DNA of 13,683 nucleotides from Achromobacter sp. (GTDB lineage: Bacteria; Pseudomonadota; Gammaproteobacteria; Burkholderiales; Burkholderiaceae_B). Of this stretch, positions 6,661 to 13,683 are shown in pieces. A model generated the notes under the pieces. It saw only the letters and a list, made by a program, of their open reading frames with translations, was not told the origin of the DNA and ran no database searches. A program made the translations under genes and the position numbers. The stretch spans positions 1-13,683 of the forward strand of contig DMTA01000152.1 of assembly GCA_003454835.1 (NCBI GenBank), read 5' to 3'. Each line of letters begins with the position of its first letter. Position 1 is the first letter of the stretch.

Positions 6661-8434
6661 CCTGATACTCCTTGCCCAGATAGGCTTCGATGACGGCCGG
6701 GTTCTCAACCACGTCCTTGGGGGCGCCGCTGACCAGCACGCCGCCTTCGTTCAGGACGATGATGCGGTCGGACAGCGCCATCGTGGCCTGCATCATGTGT
6801 TCGATCAGCAGCACAGACACACCGGAATCGCGGATGCGACGGATCATCTGGATGGATTTCTCGATGTCCGTGGGGTTCAAGCCCGCCATCACTTCATCCA
6901 GCAGCAGGATGCGCGGCTTGATCGCCAGCGCACGCGCGACTTCCAGACGCTTCATGCCGCCCACGGTCAGGCTGCGCGCTTCAGTGTTCAGGTACTTCAC
7001 CAGGTCGGTCTGTTCGGCCACCTTCAGCGCGATCTGCTCGGCCTCGTCGCGGTCCGACGTGTGAATGAAGGCGCCCAGCATGATGTTTTCCAGCACCGTC
7101 AGTCCTGTGAACGGTTTGGCGATCTGGAACGTGCGGCCCAGGCCCTTGTGCGCAAAGGCGTCGGGCGTCTTGCACGTCACCCAGTTGCCTTGCTCATCGC
7201 GCATCGTGATGTCGCCTTTGTCCGGCGACAGGAAACCCGACAGCAGGTTGAACACCGTGGTTTTGCCCGCGCCGTTGGGCCCGATCATGCCCAGGATCTC
7301 GTGCTCGTTCAGCGTCAGCGATACGTCGTTGGTGGCGCGCAGGCCGCCGAAGCTCTTGAACAATCCCTCCGCCTTCAGCACCGGCTGCTCGCTGCGGGTG
7401 GCGTTGCGGATGCGGATCTCGTCGGCAAGCTTGAGCTTGGCCGGCGGCGTGCCCAAATAGGGCAGGCGCGCCAGCATGCGTTCGATAAAGGGCCCGAACG
7501 CACCTGCGAGCCCTCGCGGAATGGTCAGCACGACCGCGACCAGGATCAGGCCGTAGATCAGCCCGTGCATGCCGTTGCCGACGCTGCTGAGCCAGCCGCG
7601 CGCCAGTTCCGCGATCGGCAGCACCAGGAAGGTGCCCGCGATCGGGCCGGACACCGTGCCCAACCCGCCGATCAGCGCAAACATCGCGACCTGGATCGAC
7701 AGCTCCAGCGAAAACGCGGAACTGGGATCGACGAAGGTCAGGTAGGTGATGTGGAACGTGCCGATGATGCTGGTCAGCACGGCCGACACCACGGCGGCGA
7801 TGATCTTTACGCGCACGGTGTGAATGCCCACGGCCAGCGCGGCATCTTCGCGCTCGCGGATCGCGATCAGGTAATGCCCGATGCGCGACTTGCGGATGTA
7901 CCACGAGACCCAGGTCACCAGCACGAACAGGCCGAACGCGATGATGACGTAGTTGATCTTCTCGCGGAACACGATCCACGCCCAGCCGATATTCAAGGGC
8001 AGACTGATGCCGCTTGAGCCGCCGGTCCAGCTTTCCTCGTGGATGACCAGGAGGCGCACCACTTCCAGGATGGCGATGGTCGCCAGCGCAAAGAATGGCC
8101 CGCGCAGGCGCAGCGTGGGATAGCTGATCAGGATGGCGACGGCTGCGGAGATGGCTGCGCCCGCAAACATGCCTATCCACGGCGAGATGCCGAAGTTCTG
8201 CGTCAACAGCGTCGCCGTGTAGCCGCCGATGCCGTAGAACACCGCGTGGCCGAGGGACAACTGTCCGGCATAGCCGCCCACGATGTTCCACGCGACGGAC
8301 AGCGCGGAAAACACGAACAGCAGAACAAAGAGGTTGGTCCAGAAAGGCGTGCCCATGACAACGGGCACGAGGAACATCGTGATCAGCAGAATGAGGCTGA
8401 CGTAGGCTTTGGGGTGTCGAAAGTCGGGAAACAC
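6653..8434 (-). CDS. livMG: Fused ABC permease-ATPase (LivM-LivG)
   Basis: Encodes 593 aa carrying two importer subunits in one chain. Residues 1-320 are a LivM permease with about eight to ten membrane segments and the EAA-like cytoplasmic loop SRIGHYLIAIREREDAALAV (183-202). Residues 350-593 are a LivG ATPase with Walker A GPNGAGKTT (385-393), Q437 in TFQIAKPF, Walker B ILLLDE (509-514) and switch His546 in LIEHMM. The ABC signature reads LTVGGMKR (489-496), departing from LSGGQ as in other LivG subgroups. The GTG at 8434 is preferred over a GTG at 8473 because AAGGAG (8441-8446) sits six bases before it. The upstream GTG has no ribosome binding site and would overlap livH. There is no frameshift or stop at the junction. 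Confidence 0.92.
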   Translation of the reverse strand: MFPDFRHPKAYVSLILLITMFLVPVVMGTPFWTNLFVLLFVFSALSVAWNIVGGYAGQLSLGHAVFYGIGGYTATLLTQNFGISPWIGMFAGAAISAAVAILISYPTLRLRGPFFALATIAILEVVRLLVIHEESWTGGSSGISLPLNIGWAWIVFREKINYVIIAFGLFVLVTWVSWYIRKSRIGHYLIAIREREDAALAVGIHTVRVKIIAAVVSAVLTSIIGTFHITYLTFVDPSSAFSLELSIQVAMFALIGGLGTVSGPIAGTFLVLPIAELARGWLSSVGNGMHGLIYGLILVAVVLTIPRGLAGAFGPFIERMLARLPYLGTPPAKLKLADEIRIRNATRSEQPVLKAEGLFKSFGGLRATNDVSLTLNEHEILGMIGPNGAGKTTVFNLLSGFLSPDKGDITMRDEQGNWVTCKTPDAFAHKGLGRTFQIAKPFTGLTVLENIMLGAFIHTSDRDEAEQIALKVAEQTDLVKYLNTEARSLTVGGMKRLEVARALAIKPRILLLDEVMAGLNPTDIEKSIQMIRRIRDSGVSVLLIEHMMQATMALSDRIIVLNEGGVLVSGAPKDVVENPAVIEAYLGKEYQDA

Positions 8435-8440
8435 GTCTTG

Positions 8441-8446
8441 CTCCTT
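8441..8446 (-). promoter_or_regulatory. Ribosome binding site deciding the livMG start
   Basis: AAGGAG on the minus strand, followed by six bases and then GTG at 8434-8432. It sits 11 bp after the livH stop codon. The alternative in-frame GTG at 8473 lacks a comparable sequence, so the shorter protein is preferred. Confidence 0.75.
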
Positions 8447-8456
8447 GTTGTTCTGG

Positions 8457-9323
<867 letters not shown>

Positions 9324-9345
9324 TGTGCAACCTCTAAGTGCGGGA

Positions 9346-9387
9346 AGCGCCCCGTCCCTGTCCCGCAGCGTCCAGGGGCGGGGCGCT
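9346..9387 (-). promoter_or_regulatory. Large GC-rich hairpin in the livK-livH spacer
   Basis: AGCGCCCCGTCCCTG (9346-9360) and CAGGGGCGGGGCGCT (9373-9387) pair over 15 bp with one T-G wobble and a 12-nt loop. No T-tract follows on the minus strand, so it is not a standard terminator. Placed between a binding-protein gene and its permease gene, it fits an mRNA stabiliser or partial attenuator that raises livK over livH (inference from other importer operons). The loop bases TCCCGCA (9361-9367) are exactly complementary to TGCGGGA (9339-9345) beside the stem, close to the livH ribosome binding site. Confidence 0.65.
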
Positions 9388-9393
9388 CAGGCC

Positions 9394-9441
9394 CCGGGTA
9401 TGACCGGCCGCGCACCGGGAGCGTATGGCTCCGGCACCCGG
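9394..9441 (-). promoter_or_regulatory. Second hairpin just downstream of livK
   Basis: CCGGGT (9394-9399) pairs with ACCCGG (9436-9441). Inside it, CCGGGAGC (9415-9422) pairs with GCTCCGG (9428-9434), allowing one bulge. It begins 17 bp after the livK stop and could protect the 3' end of a processed livK transcript. No T-run is present. Confidence 0.4.
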
Positions 9442-9457
9442 CCGCTGGCATCGCGCT

Positions 9458-10657
9458 TTATTTCTTGAAGATGGGCTTGCCGAGTGCGAGGTTTTCCGGG
9501 CCGATGGTGACCAGCTTGCCGTCTTGCCACTGCATCACGTAGAAGGTCGAGGCGTTGTTCTGCCCGTCTTCGCCGAAGTCAAAGCCCCAGCCGTTGGCAG
9601 TCTGGCCGGCGGGTTTCTTGTAGGCCAACACCGCGGCGCGGATCTTGTCCTTGTCCGTGGACTTGGCGTTGCCGATGGCTTCAAAGAAGGCCTTGGCGCC
9701 GACGTAGTTGGTCAGGCTGTGGCCGGATTGCGGGTCGCTCTTGTACGTGGTCTTGTAGGCTTCGAGGAACTTGTCCAGGCCCGGCGCGCCCGCCGGATTA
9801 ATGGATGCTTGCGGGAAGTCCAGGTCGAACACGCCGTTCATGTCGGCGCCCACGGCCTTGGCGGTGTCGGCCAGCGAATAGCCGCCGCCTGCGCCGATGA
9901 CGACCTTGGGCTTGAAGCTCGCCGCGCGCGCCTGGCTGAAGAACAGGATGGCGTCGTTCTGGTAGGCCGTCTGCAACACCACGTCAGCTTTCGCGCCCTT
10001 TAGGCGCAGGATCAGCGAGGACAGGTCGACGGTCTTGGCCGAATAGGGCAGGACTTCCACCACGTTGTAGCCAAGTTCCTGCGCGCGCTTCTTTTCTGTG
10101 GCGGCCACGTCGGTGCCATACGGGCCGTCCTCGTGGATGATCCCGATCTTGATGTCCTTGGGGTTCAGGCCCATGCCCGGCGCGATGGTGTCATGCAACG
10201 CGTTCACCACCGACACGCCGTACAGCGCGGTGTTGGGGTTGCTGCGGAACAAGTACTTGTAGTTGCGCGTGGTGATCTTGTGCGCGGTGGCGCCCAGTTC
10301 GAAATAGGGCACGCCTGCCAGCTCCGTCACAGGCGAGGCCGCGTACGAAATGCCGGACGCGTAGCTGCCGAACACGCCAACCACGTTGGCTGAGATCAGG
10401 CGCTTGGTCTCGGACACCGCCTGGGTCGGGTCGACGGCGTCGGCCTTGATGATTTCGATCTTCTCGCCGTTGATCCCCCCGGCGGCGTTGATCTCGTTAA
10501 CGGCCAATTCCAGACCGCGATAGCTTTCCTGTCCAAGCAGCGCAAGCGCGCCGCTGAACGGGAAGAGGGCGCCCACCTTCATGTCGGCCGCTGCGGTGCC
10601 GCTTGCCAGCGCGCCGCAGACACCCAGCGCCAAAACAATTTTGTTGAACTTGAACAC
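9458..10657 (-). CDS. livK: Periplasmic substrate-binding protein of the ABC importer (LivK-like)
   Basis: Encodes 399 aa from a GTG with AAGGAG (10666-10671) eight bases upstream. A signal peptide covers about residues 1-24, with cleavage near TAAA-DM. The mature protein is a type I periplasmic binding protein (Peripla_BP_6). It begins MKVGALFPFSGALALLGQ and contains AVNEINAAGGING (52-64), the ligand-side stretch GSYASGIS (97-104), ELGATAHK (120-127) and IIHEDGPYG (173-181). It captures the solute and delivers it to LivH/LivMG. This family binds branched-chain or aromatic amino acids, amides, urea or various carboxylates, and the ligand cannot be read from sequence alone. It is the first gene of the operon, divergent from the SDR-HADH-BKACE operon. 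Confidence 0.93.
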   Translation of the reverse strand: MFKFNKIVLALGVCGALASGTAAADMKVGALFPFSGALALLGQESYRGLELAVNEINAAGGINGEKIEIIKADAVDPTQAVSETKRLISANVVGVFGSYASGISYAASPVTELAGVPYFELGATAHKITTRNYKYLFRSNPNTALYGVSVVNALHDTIAPGMGLNPKDIKIGIIHEDGPYGTDVAATEKKRAQELGYNVVEVLPYSAKTVDLSSLILRLKGAKADVVLQTAYQNDAILFFSQARAASFKPKVVIGAGGGYSLADTAKAVGADMNGVFDLDFPQASINPAGAPGLDKFLEAYKTTYKSDPQSGHSLTNYVGAKAFFEAIGNAKSTDKDKIRAAVLAYKKPAGQTANGWGFDFGEDGQNNASTFYVMQWQDGKLVTIGPENLALGKPIFKK

Positions 10658-10717
10658 TGTCTACGCTCCTTTGTCGGTATGGAATGCGGACTGGATACTG
10701 AGTTCCGTCCGTCTTTT

Positions 10718-10736
10718 GATATATATGATATATGTG
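10718..10736. promoter_or_regulatory. Operator-like site upstream of livK
   Basis: The AT-rich sequence GATATATATGATATATGTG lies 61 bp upstream of the livK start. Aligned with the reverse complement of the site at 10932-10950 it matches at 13 of 19 positions. The central 14 bases (ATATA, T or C, GATATATG) differ at one position only. It is likely bound by the same regulator and probably overlaps the livK core promoter. Confidence 0.55.
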
Positions 10737-10743
10737 CCGGCGG

Positions 10744-10760
10744 GGCGAGAAACCCTCGCC
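10744..10760. repeat. Short inverted repeat near the livK promoter
   Basis: GGCGAG (10744-10749) and CTCGCC (10755-10760) are perfect inverted copies around AAACC. The repeat sits just upstream of the operator-like site in the livK direction. It could be a further protein site, or a leader hairpin if transcription starts earlier than assumed. Confidence 0.4.
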
Positions 10761-10781
10761 TTGGATTCTAGTGGCGGTCGC

Positions 10782-10819
10782 TTCATGCCGAATCAGGGAA
10801 TTCCCTGAAACCGCATGAA
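10782..10819. promoter_or_regulatory. 38-bp interrupted palindrome in the divergent region
   Basis: The centre is a perfect 16-bp palindrome, TCAGGGAATTCCCTGA (10793-10808). After exactly 4 bp on each side come TTCATGC (10782-10788) and its exact inverse GCATGAA (10813-10819). Sixteen of 19 base pairs are symmetric about 10800.5. No T-tract follows, and it lies between the two apparent promoters, so a DNA-level operator for a dimeric or tetrameric regulator is more likely than a terminator. Confidence 0.6.
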
Positions 10820-10931
10820 TAAAGCCTCAGCGGCCGATATACGAGAAAAAAGCACACATGATTCCGTCAGGCGAACGACGCTTTTTGGATGAAACGGCGC
10901 CTGGATGACGGATCACAGGATAGCTGGTTTT

Positions 10932-10950
10932 ATCATATATCGTATATGAT
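10932..10950. promoter_or_regulatory. Palindromic operator in front of the SDR-HADH-BKACE operon
   Basis: ATCATATA (10932-10939) and TATATGAT (10943-10950) are perfect inverted 8-bp arms around TCG. The right arm contains TATGAT, a good -10 match, so a bound protein would block or position RNA polymerase. The short AT-rich dyad resembles sites of GntR- or TetR-type regulators in form, but no such gene is in the window and the regulator is unknown. Confidence 0.65.
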
Positions 10951-10988
10951 GATCCGCACTTATAAGAACGATCCTAGGAGACAGACGC

Positions 10989-11771
10989 ATGTTCGAGGAA
11001 GTGGATTTCACCGGCAAGAAAGTGCTCATCACTGCCGGCGCCGATGGGCTCGGCCTGGAAATGGCGAAGGTCTTTCACCACGCGGGCGCCGCCGTGTTCG
11101 TGTGCGACGTCAACGAAGAACGGCTGGCGGCGTTGCCCGCGGAACTGCCCGGCGTGCAGGTGGCGCGGGCAGACGTATCCGACGAAACCAGTGTTGAACA
11201 GCTCTTTGCCGCAGTCCGCCAAACGCTGGGCGGCCTGGACATCCTGATCAACAACGCGGGCGTTGCCGGTCCCACGGGTTTCGTGGAAACGCTTTCCAAG
11301 GCTGACTGGGATCGCACGCTCGCCGTCAACATCACAGGCCAGTTCCTGTGCGCGCGTCAGGCCATTCCGCTACTCAAGGAATCGAAGGCCGGCGTGATGA
11401 TCAACCTGTCTTCGGCGGCTGGGCATCTGGGTTTTGCGGGCCGGTCGGTGTATTCCGCCTCCAAGTGGGCGGTGATCGGGTTCACCAAGTCGCTCGCGAT
11501 CGAACTGGGTGGCCATGGCATTCGCGTCAATGCCATCCTGCCCGGCGCGGTTGAAGGCCCGCGAATCCGCGCCGTCATCGCCGCCAAGGCCGATACGCTG
11601 GGCCGGCCGGTCGAAGAGATCGCCGCGCAGTACGAAAACCAGGCCGTGCTTGGCCGTATGGTCACCGCGCGCGACATCGCCAACATGGTCCTGTTCAATG
11701 CCAGCGAAGCGGCGCGCAGCGTGACCGGTCAGGCCATCGTCGTGGACGGCTTCACACAGAAGCTCTACTGA
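10989..11771 (+). CDS. SDR-family dehydrogenase, first gene of the BKACE operon
   Basis: Encodes 260 aa from an ATG with AGGAG (10976-10980) eight bases upstream. It is a classical SDR. The cofactor motif reads TAGADGLG (15-22), with Ala where the first Gly of TGxxxGxG usually stands, a tolerated variant. D40 suggests NAD(H). NNAG (88-91), Asn114, Ser142, Tyr155 and Lys159 (YSASK) complete the active site, and VTGQAIVVDGF (245-255) is the usual C-terminal block. It probably oxidises a hydroxyl group in the cytoplasm; the substrate is unknown. Its stop overlaps the next ATG by one base (TGATG). Together with the 3-hydroxyacid dehydrogenase it could handle the opposite enantiomer or a preceding step (inference). 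Confidence 0.9.
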   Translation: MFEEVDFTGKKVLITAGADGLGLEMAKVFHHAGAAVFVCDVNEERLAALPAELPGVQVARADVSDETSVEQLFAAVRQTLGGLDILINNAGVAGPTGFVETLSKADWDRTLAVNITGQFLCARQAIPLLKESKAGVMINLSSAAGHLGFAGRSVYSASKWAVIGFTKSLAIELGGHGIRVNAILPGAVEGPRIRAVIAAKADTLGRPVEEIAAQYENQAVLGRMVTARDIANMVLFNASEAARSVTGQAIVVDGFTQKLY

Positions 11772-12724
11772 TGGACGCGGACAACATGCCGCGGCGCGCC
11801 GCCATCATCGGAACGGGACTGATCGGGCAGGGGTGGGCCATCGTCTTTGCGCGCATGGGCTGGGAAGTGCGGCTTCATGACGTCAACGCCGCCATGCTTG
11901 CCGAAGCGCGCGCGCTGATCCTGCAACAGCTTCGCGTGCTGGAGACGCAGGGCCTGCTCGACGACGCGGACGCCATCGTCGACCGCGTGCAGGTATCGGC
12001 CAGTCTGCAGGAGGCATTGCGGGGCGCCAGCTACGTTCAGGAGAATTCCCCGGAAAACGTCGAGATCAAGCGCGCGCTGTTTTCCGAGCTGGATGCGCTG
12101 GCCGAACCGCACGCCATCATCGGCAGCTCCACGTCCAGCATCCCGGCCAGCCAGTTCACCGAACATCTTTCCGGCAGGAACCGGTGCCTTGTGGCGCATC
12201 CCGTCAATCCGCCGTATCTGATCCCGGTCGTCGAGCTGTGCCCGGCGCCCTGGACCAGCCCGGAAGCGCTGTCCGGCGCGCGCGACGTGATGACCGGCAT
12301 CGGCCAGAAACCGGTGCTGGTGCGGCGCGAAATCGAAGGCTTCATTCTGAACCGCCTGCAAGGCGCGCTGCTGCAGGAAGCCTTTCGGCTGGCGAGCCAG
12401 GGCATCGCCAGCGCCGAAGACATCGACACCACGGTCAAGGACGGCCTGGGCCTGCGCTGGTCCTTCATGGGGCCGTTTGAAACCATCGATCTGAATGCGC
12501 CGGGCGGCCTCGCGGATTACTGCCGTCGCTATGGCGGACTCTATCAGTCCATTGGCGCAAGCCAAGGCGATTGCGTGGCCTGGGAAGGCGCGCTGGTCGA
12601 CGCACTATCCGACGAGCGGCGCGCCCAGCTGCCCGAGGAAGACCTTGCCGCACGGCGCTTCTGGCGCGACGAAAAGCTGATGCGCCTCATGCGTCACAAA
12701 CAACACGGAGACAATAATGGCTAA
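11771..12724 (+). CDS. 3-hydroxyacyl-CoA/3-hydroxyacid dehydrogenase, lambda-crystallin (L-gulonate 3-dehydrogenase) type
   Basis: Encodes 317 aa. The N-terminal NAD domain has GTGLIGQG (14-21) and D37. Catalytic elements of the HADH fold are the STSS stretch (120-123), His143 in AHPVNPPYLIP, Glu155 in VVELCP, and Asn194 in GFILNRLQ. The AHPVNPPY motif, the DGLGLRWSFMGPFETIDLN segment (224-242) and the overall length match lambda-crystallin (CRYL1) better than L-carnitine dehydrogenase, whose motif is closer to GHPFNPVY. CRYL1 oxidises the 3-hydroxyl of L-gulonate, a free hydroxy acid rather than a CoA ester. Here the enzyme would make a beta-keto acid, the substrate class of the BKACE encoded next, with which it overlaps by 8 bp. 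The start could also be the Met at residue 6. Confidence 0.88.
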   Translation: MDADNMPRRAAIIGTGLIGQGWAIVFARMGWEVRLHDVNAAMLAEARALILQQLRVLETQGLLDDADAIVDRVQVSASLQEALRGASYVQENSPENVEIKRALFSELDALAEPHAIIGSSTSSIPASQFTEHLSGRNRCLVAHPVNPPYLIPVVELCPAPWTSPEALSGARDVMTGIGQKPVLVRREIEGFILNRLQGALLQEAFRLASQGIASAEDIDTTVKDGLGLRWSFMGPFETIDLNAPGGLADYCRRYGGLYQSIGASQGDCVAWEGALVDALSDERRAQLPEEDLAARRFWRDEKLMRLMRHKQHGDNNG

Positions 12725-13652
12725 GCCCAAACAGAAAGTCGTCATCACCTGCGCCGTGACGGGCGCCATCCACACGCCCAGCATGTCGCCGCACCTGCCG
12801 GTCACGGCCGACGAGATCGCCGAGGCGGCCATCGGCGCGGCAAAGGCCGGCGCCGCCGTCCTGCACCTGCACGCGCGCGATCCGCAGACGGGCAAGCCTT
12901 CGCAGGATCCGGCGCTGTTCAAGCCCTTCCTCGAGCGTATCAAGCGCGAGACCGACGCCATCATCAACATCACCACCGGCGGCAGTCCGCACATGACCGT
13001 GGAAGAGCGCATGCGCCCGGCCACCACGTTCCAGCCGGAGCTGGCGTCGCTGAATATGGGGTCCATGAACTTCGGCCTATTTCCGATGCTGGACCGCTTC
13101 TCCGAGTTCAAGCACGACTGGGAACGCGAACACCTGGAGAACAGCCGCTCGCTCATCTTCCGCAATACGTATCAGGATATCGAGTCCATCCTGACGCTCG
13201 GCAACGCCAACGGCACGCGCTTCGAGTTCGAGTGCTACGACATCAGCCACCTCTACAACCTTGCCCATTTCGTGGACCGCGGCCTGGTCAAGTCGCCGCC
13301 CTTCATCCAATCGGTGTTCGGCATCCTGGGCGGCATCGGCCCGCACCCCGAAGACCTGATGCACATGAAGCGCACGGCGGACCGCCTCTTTGGCAAAGAC
13401 TACGAATGGTCGATCCTGGGCGCCGGCCGCAACCAGATGCCGCTGGCAACCATCGGCGCGGCGATGGGGTCGAACGTGCGGGTGGGCCTTGAAGACTCGC
13501 TGTGGATCGGACCTGGGCAACTCGCCGAATCCAATCGCGTGCAGGTGGAGCGCATCCGCGGGATCCTCGAGGCGCTGAACCTGGAGGTCGCCACGCCGGA
13601 TGAAGCGCGGGCCAAACTAGGTTTGAAAGGCAAGGACAACGTCGCGTTCTGA
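12717..13652 (+). CDS. BKACE family beta-keto acid cleavage enzyme (DUF849)
   Basis: Encodes 311 aa, annotated in relatives as 3-keto-5-aminohexanoate cleavage protein. GGAG (12707-12710) precedes the ATG by six bases, and the gene overlaps the previous one by 8 bp. It is a TIM-barrel zinc enzyme. Metal ligands His50 and His52 lie in HLHARD, and Glu259 lies in VRVGLED with Arg255 and Asp260 at the spacing known for Kce. TTGGS (86-90) is the substrate-carboxylate loop. The family joins a beta-keto acid with acetyl-CoA and releases acetoacetate plus a CoA ester of the rest. Position 18 is Ile (TGAI) where Kce, as I recall it, has Glu14 (TGAE), which contacts the substrate amino group. The true substrate therefore probably lacks that amine. 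Substrate unknown. Confidence 0.93.
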   Translation: MAKPKQKVVITCAVTGAIHTPSMSPHLPVTADEIAEAAIGAAKAGAAVLHLHARDPQTGKPSQDPALFKPFLERIKRETDAIINITTGGSPHMTVEERMRPATTFQPELASLNMGSMNFGLFPMLDRFSEFKHDWEREHLENSRSLIFRNTYQDIESILTLGNANGTRFEFECYDISHLYNLAHFVDRGLVKSPPFIQSVFGILGGIGPHPEDLMHMKRTADRLFGKDYEWSILGAGRNQMPLATIGAAMGSNVRVGLEDSLWIGPGQLAESNRVQVERIRGILEALNLEVATPDEARAKLGLKGKDNVAF

Positions 13653-13683
13653 TGCCGCGGGCGGGCAGGGCGGCCGGCGGGAT

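Larger units (their letters stand above)
10658..10988. other. 331-bp divergent regulatory region without a gene
   Basis: This gap separates livK (minus) from the SDR operon (plus). Neither strand holds a credible small gene. It is richer in A and T than the flanking coding DNA near both ends. It contains two related operator-like sequences (10718-10736 and 10932-10950), a small inverted repeat (10744-10760) and a 38-bp interrupted palindrome (10782-10819). A further partial match to the operator core, ATATACGA, lies at 10837-10844. The -35 and -10 boxes could not be assigned with confidence on either side. Confidence 0.75.

Noticed and set aside
6797..8017. Plus-strand frame of 406 codons opposite livMG, and similar long antisense frames at 4973-5929 and 8409-9317
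   Set aside because: They are opposite strongly supported genes, are dominated by His, Arg, Gln and Asp, and show no domain. This is typical of antisense frames in high-GC DNA.
9346..9387. Intrinsic terminator between livK and livH
   Set aside because: No T-tract follows on the minus strand and the downstream importer genes are required, so at most it is a partial attenuator or stabiliser.
10658..10988. Riboswitch or small RNA in the divergent region
   Set aside because: The dyads are symmetric at the DNA level and lie around or upstream of the apparent promoters. No known riboswitch core and no terminator hairpin with a T-tract was seen.
11771..12724. L-carnitine dehydrogenase, suggested by the BKACE neighbour
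   Set aside because: The active-site block is AHPVNPPY with a lambda-crystallin-type C-terminal domain, not the GHPFNPVY form recalled for carnitine dehydrogenases. No thioesterase or betaine genes are nearby.

Overview
The window is high-GC, densely packed bacterial DNA with short intergenic gaps, start/stop overlaps and several GTG starts. Gene content and protein style suggest a betaproteobacterium of the Burkholderiales, most likely an Alcaligenaceae member such as Achromobacter or Bordetella. That placement is inferred from protein recognition, not from a marker gene. No rRNA, tRNA, CRISPR array, IS element or phage gene was found.

Left part (1-4160): the 3' end of an unrecognised gene overlaps a secreted LprI/DUF1311-type protein. 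A YoaK/DUF1275 membrane protein follows. Two convergent minus-strand genes encode exported proteins, one with TPR repeats and one of unknown family. A divergently read thiopurine S-methyltransferase (tpm) comes next. A bidirectional intrinsic terminator closes tpm and also the long operon arriving from the right.

Centre (4176-10657, minus strand): a compact six-gene operon, livK - livH - livMG (natural permease/ATPase fusion) - livF - quinone oxidoreductase - SDR. It encodes a complete branched-chain amino acid type (HAAT) ABC importer followed by two oxidoreductases. A large GC-rich hairpin sits between livK and livH.

Right part (10989-13652, plus strand): three overlapping genes read away from livK. 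They encode an SDR dehydrogenase, a lambda-crystallin-type 3-hydroxyacyl/3-hydroxyacid dehydrogenase, and a BKACE (beta-keto acid cleavage enzyme, DUF849). The two operons share a 331-bp regulatory region. It holds two related AT-rich operator-like sequences, one in front of each operon, and a 38-bp interrupted palindrome in the middle.

Working model (inference): the importer brings in a beta-hydroxy acid or a precursor. The dehydrogenases oxidise it to a beta-keto acid, and the BKACE condenses and cleaves that acid with acetyl-CoA to give acetoacetate plus a new CoA ester. A regulator not encoded in this window would control both arms. The substrate is unknown, and this is the most promising candidate for an undescribed catabolic system here.
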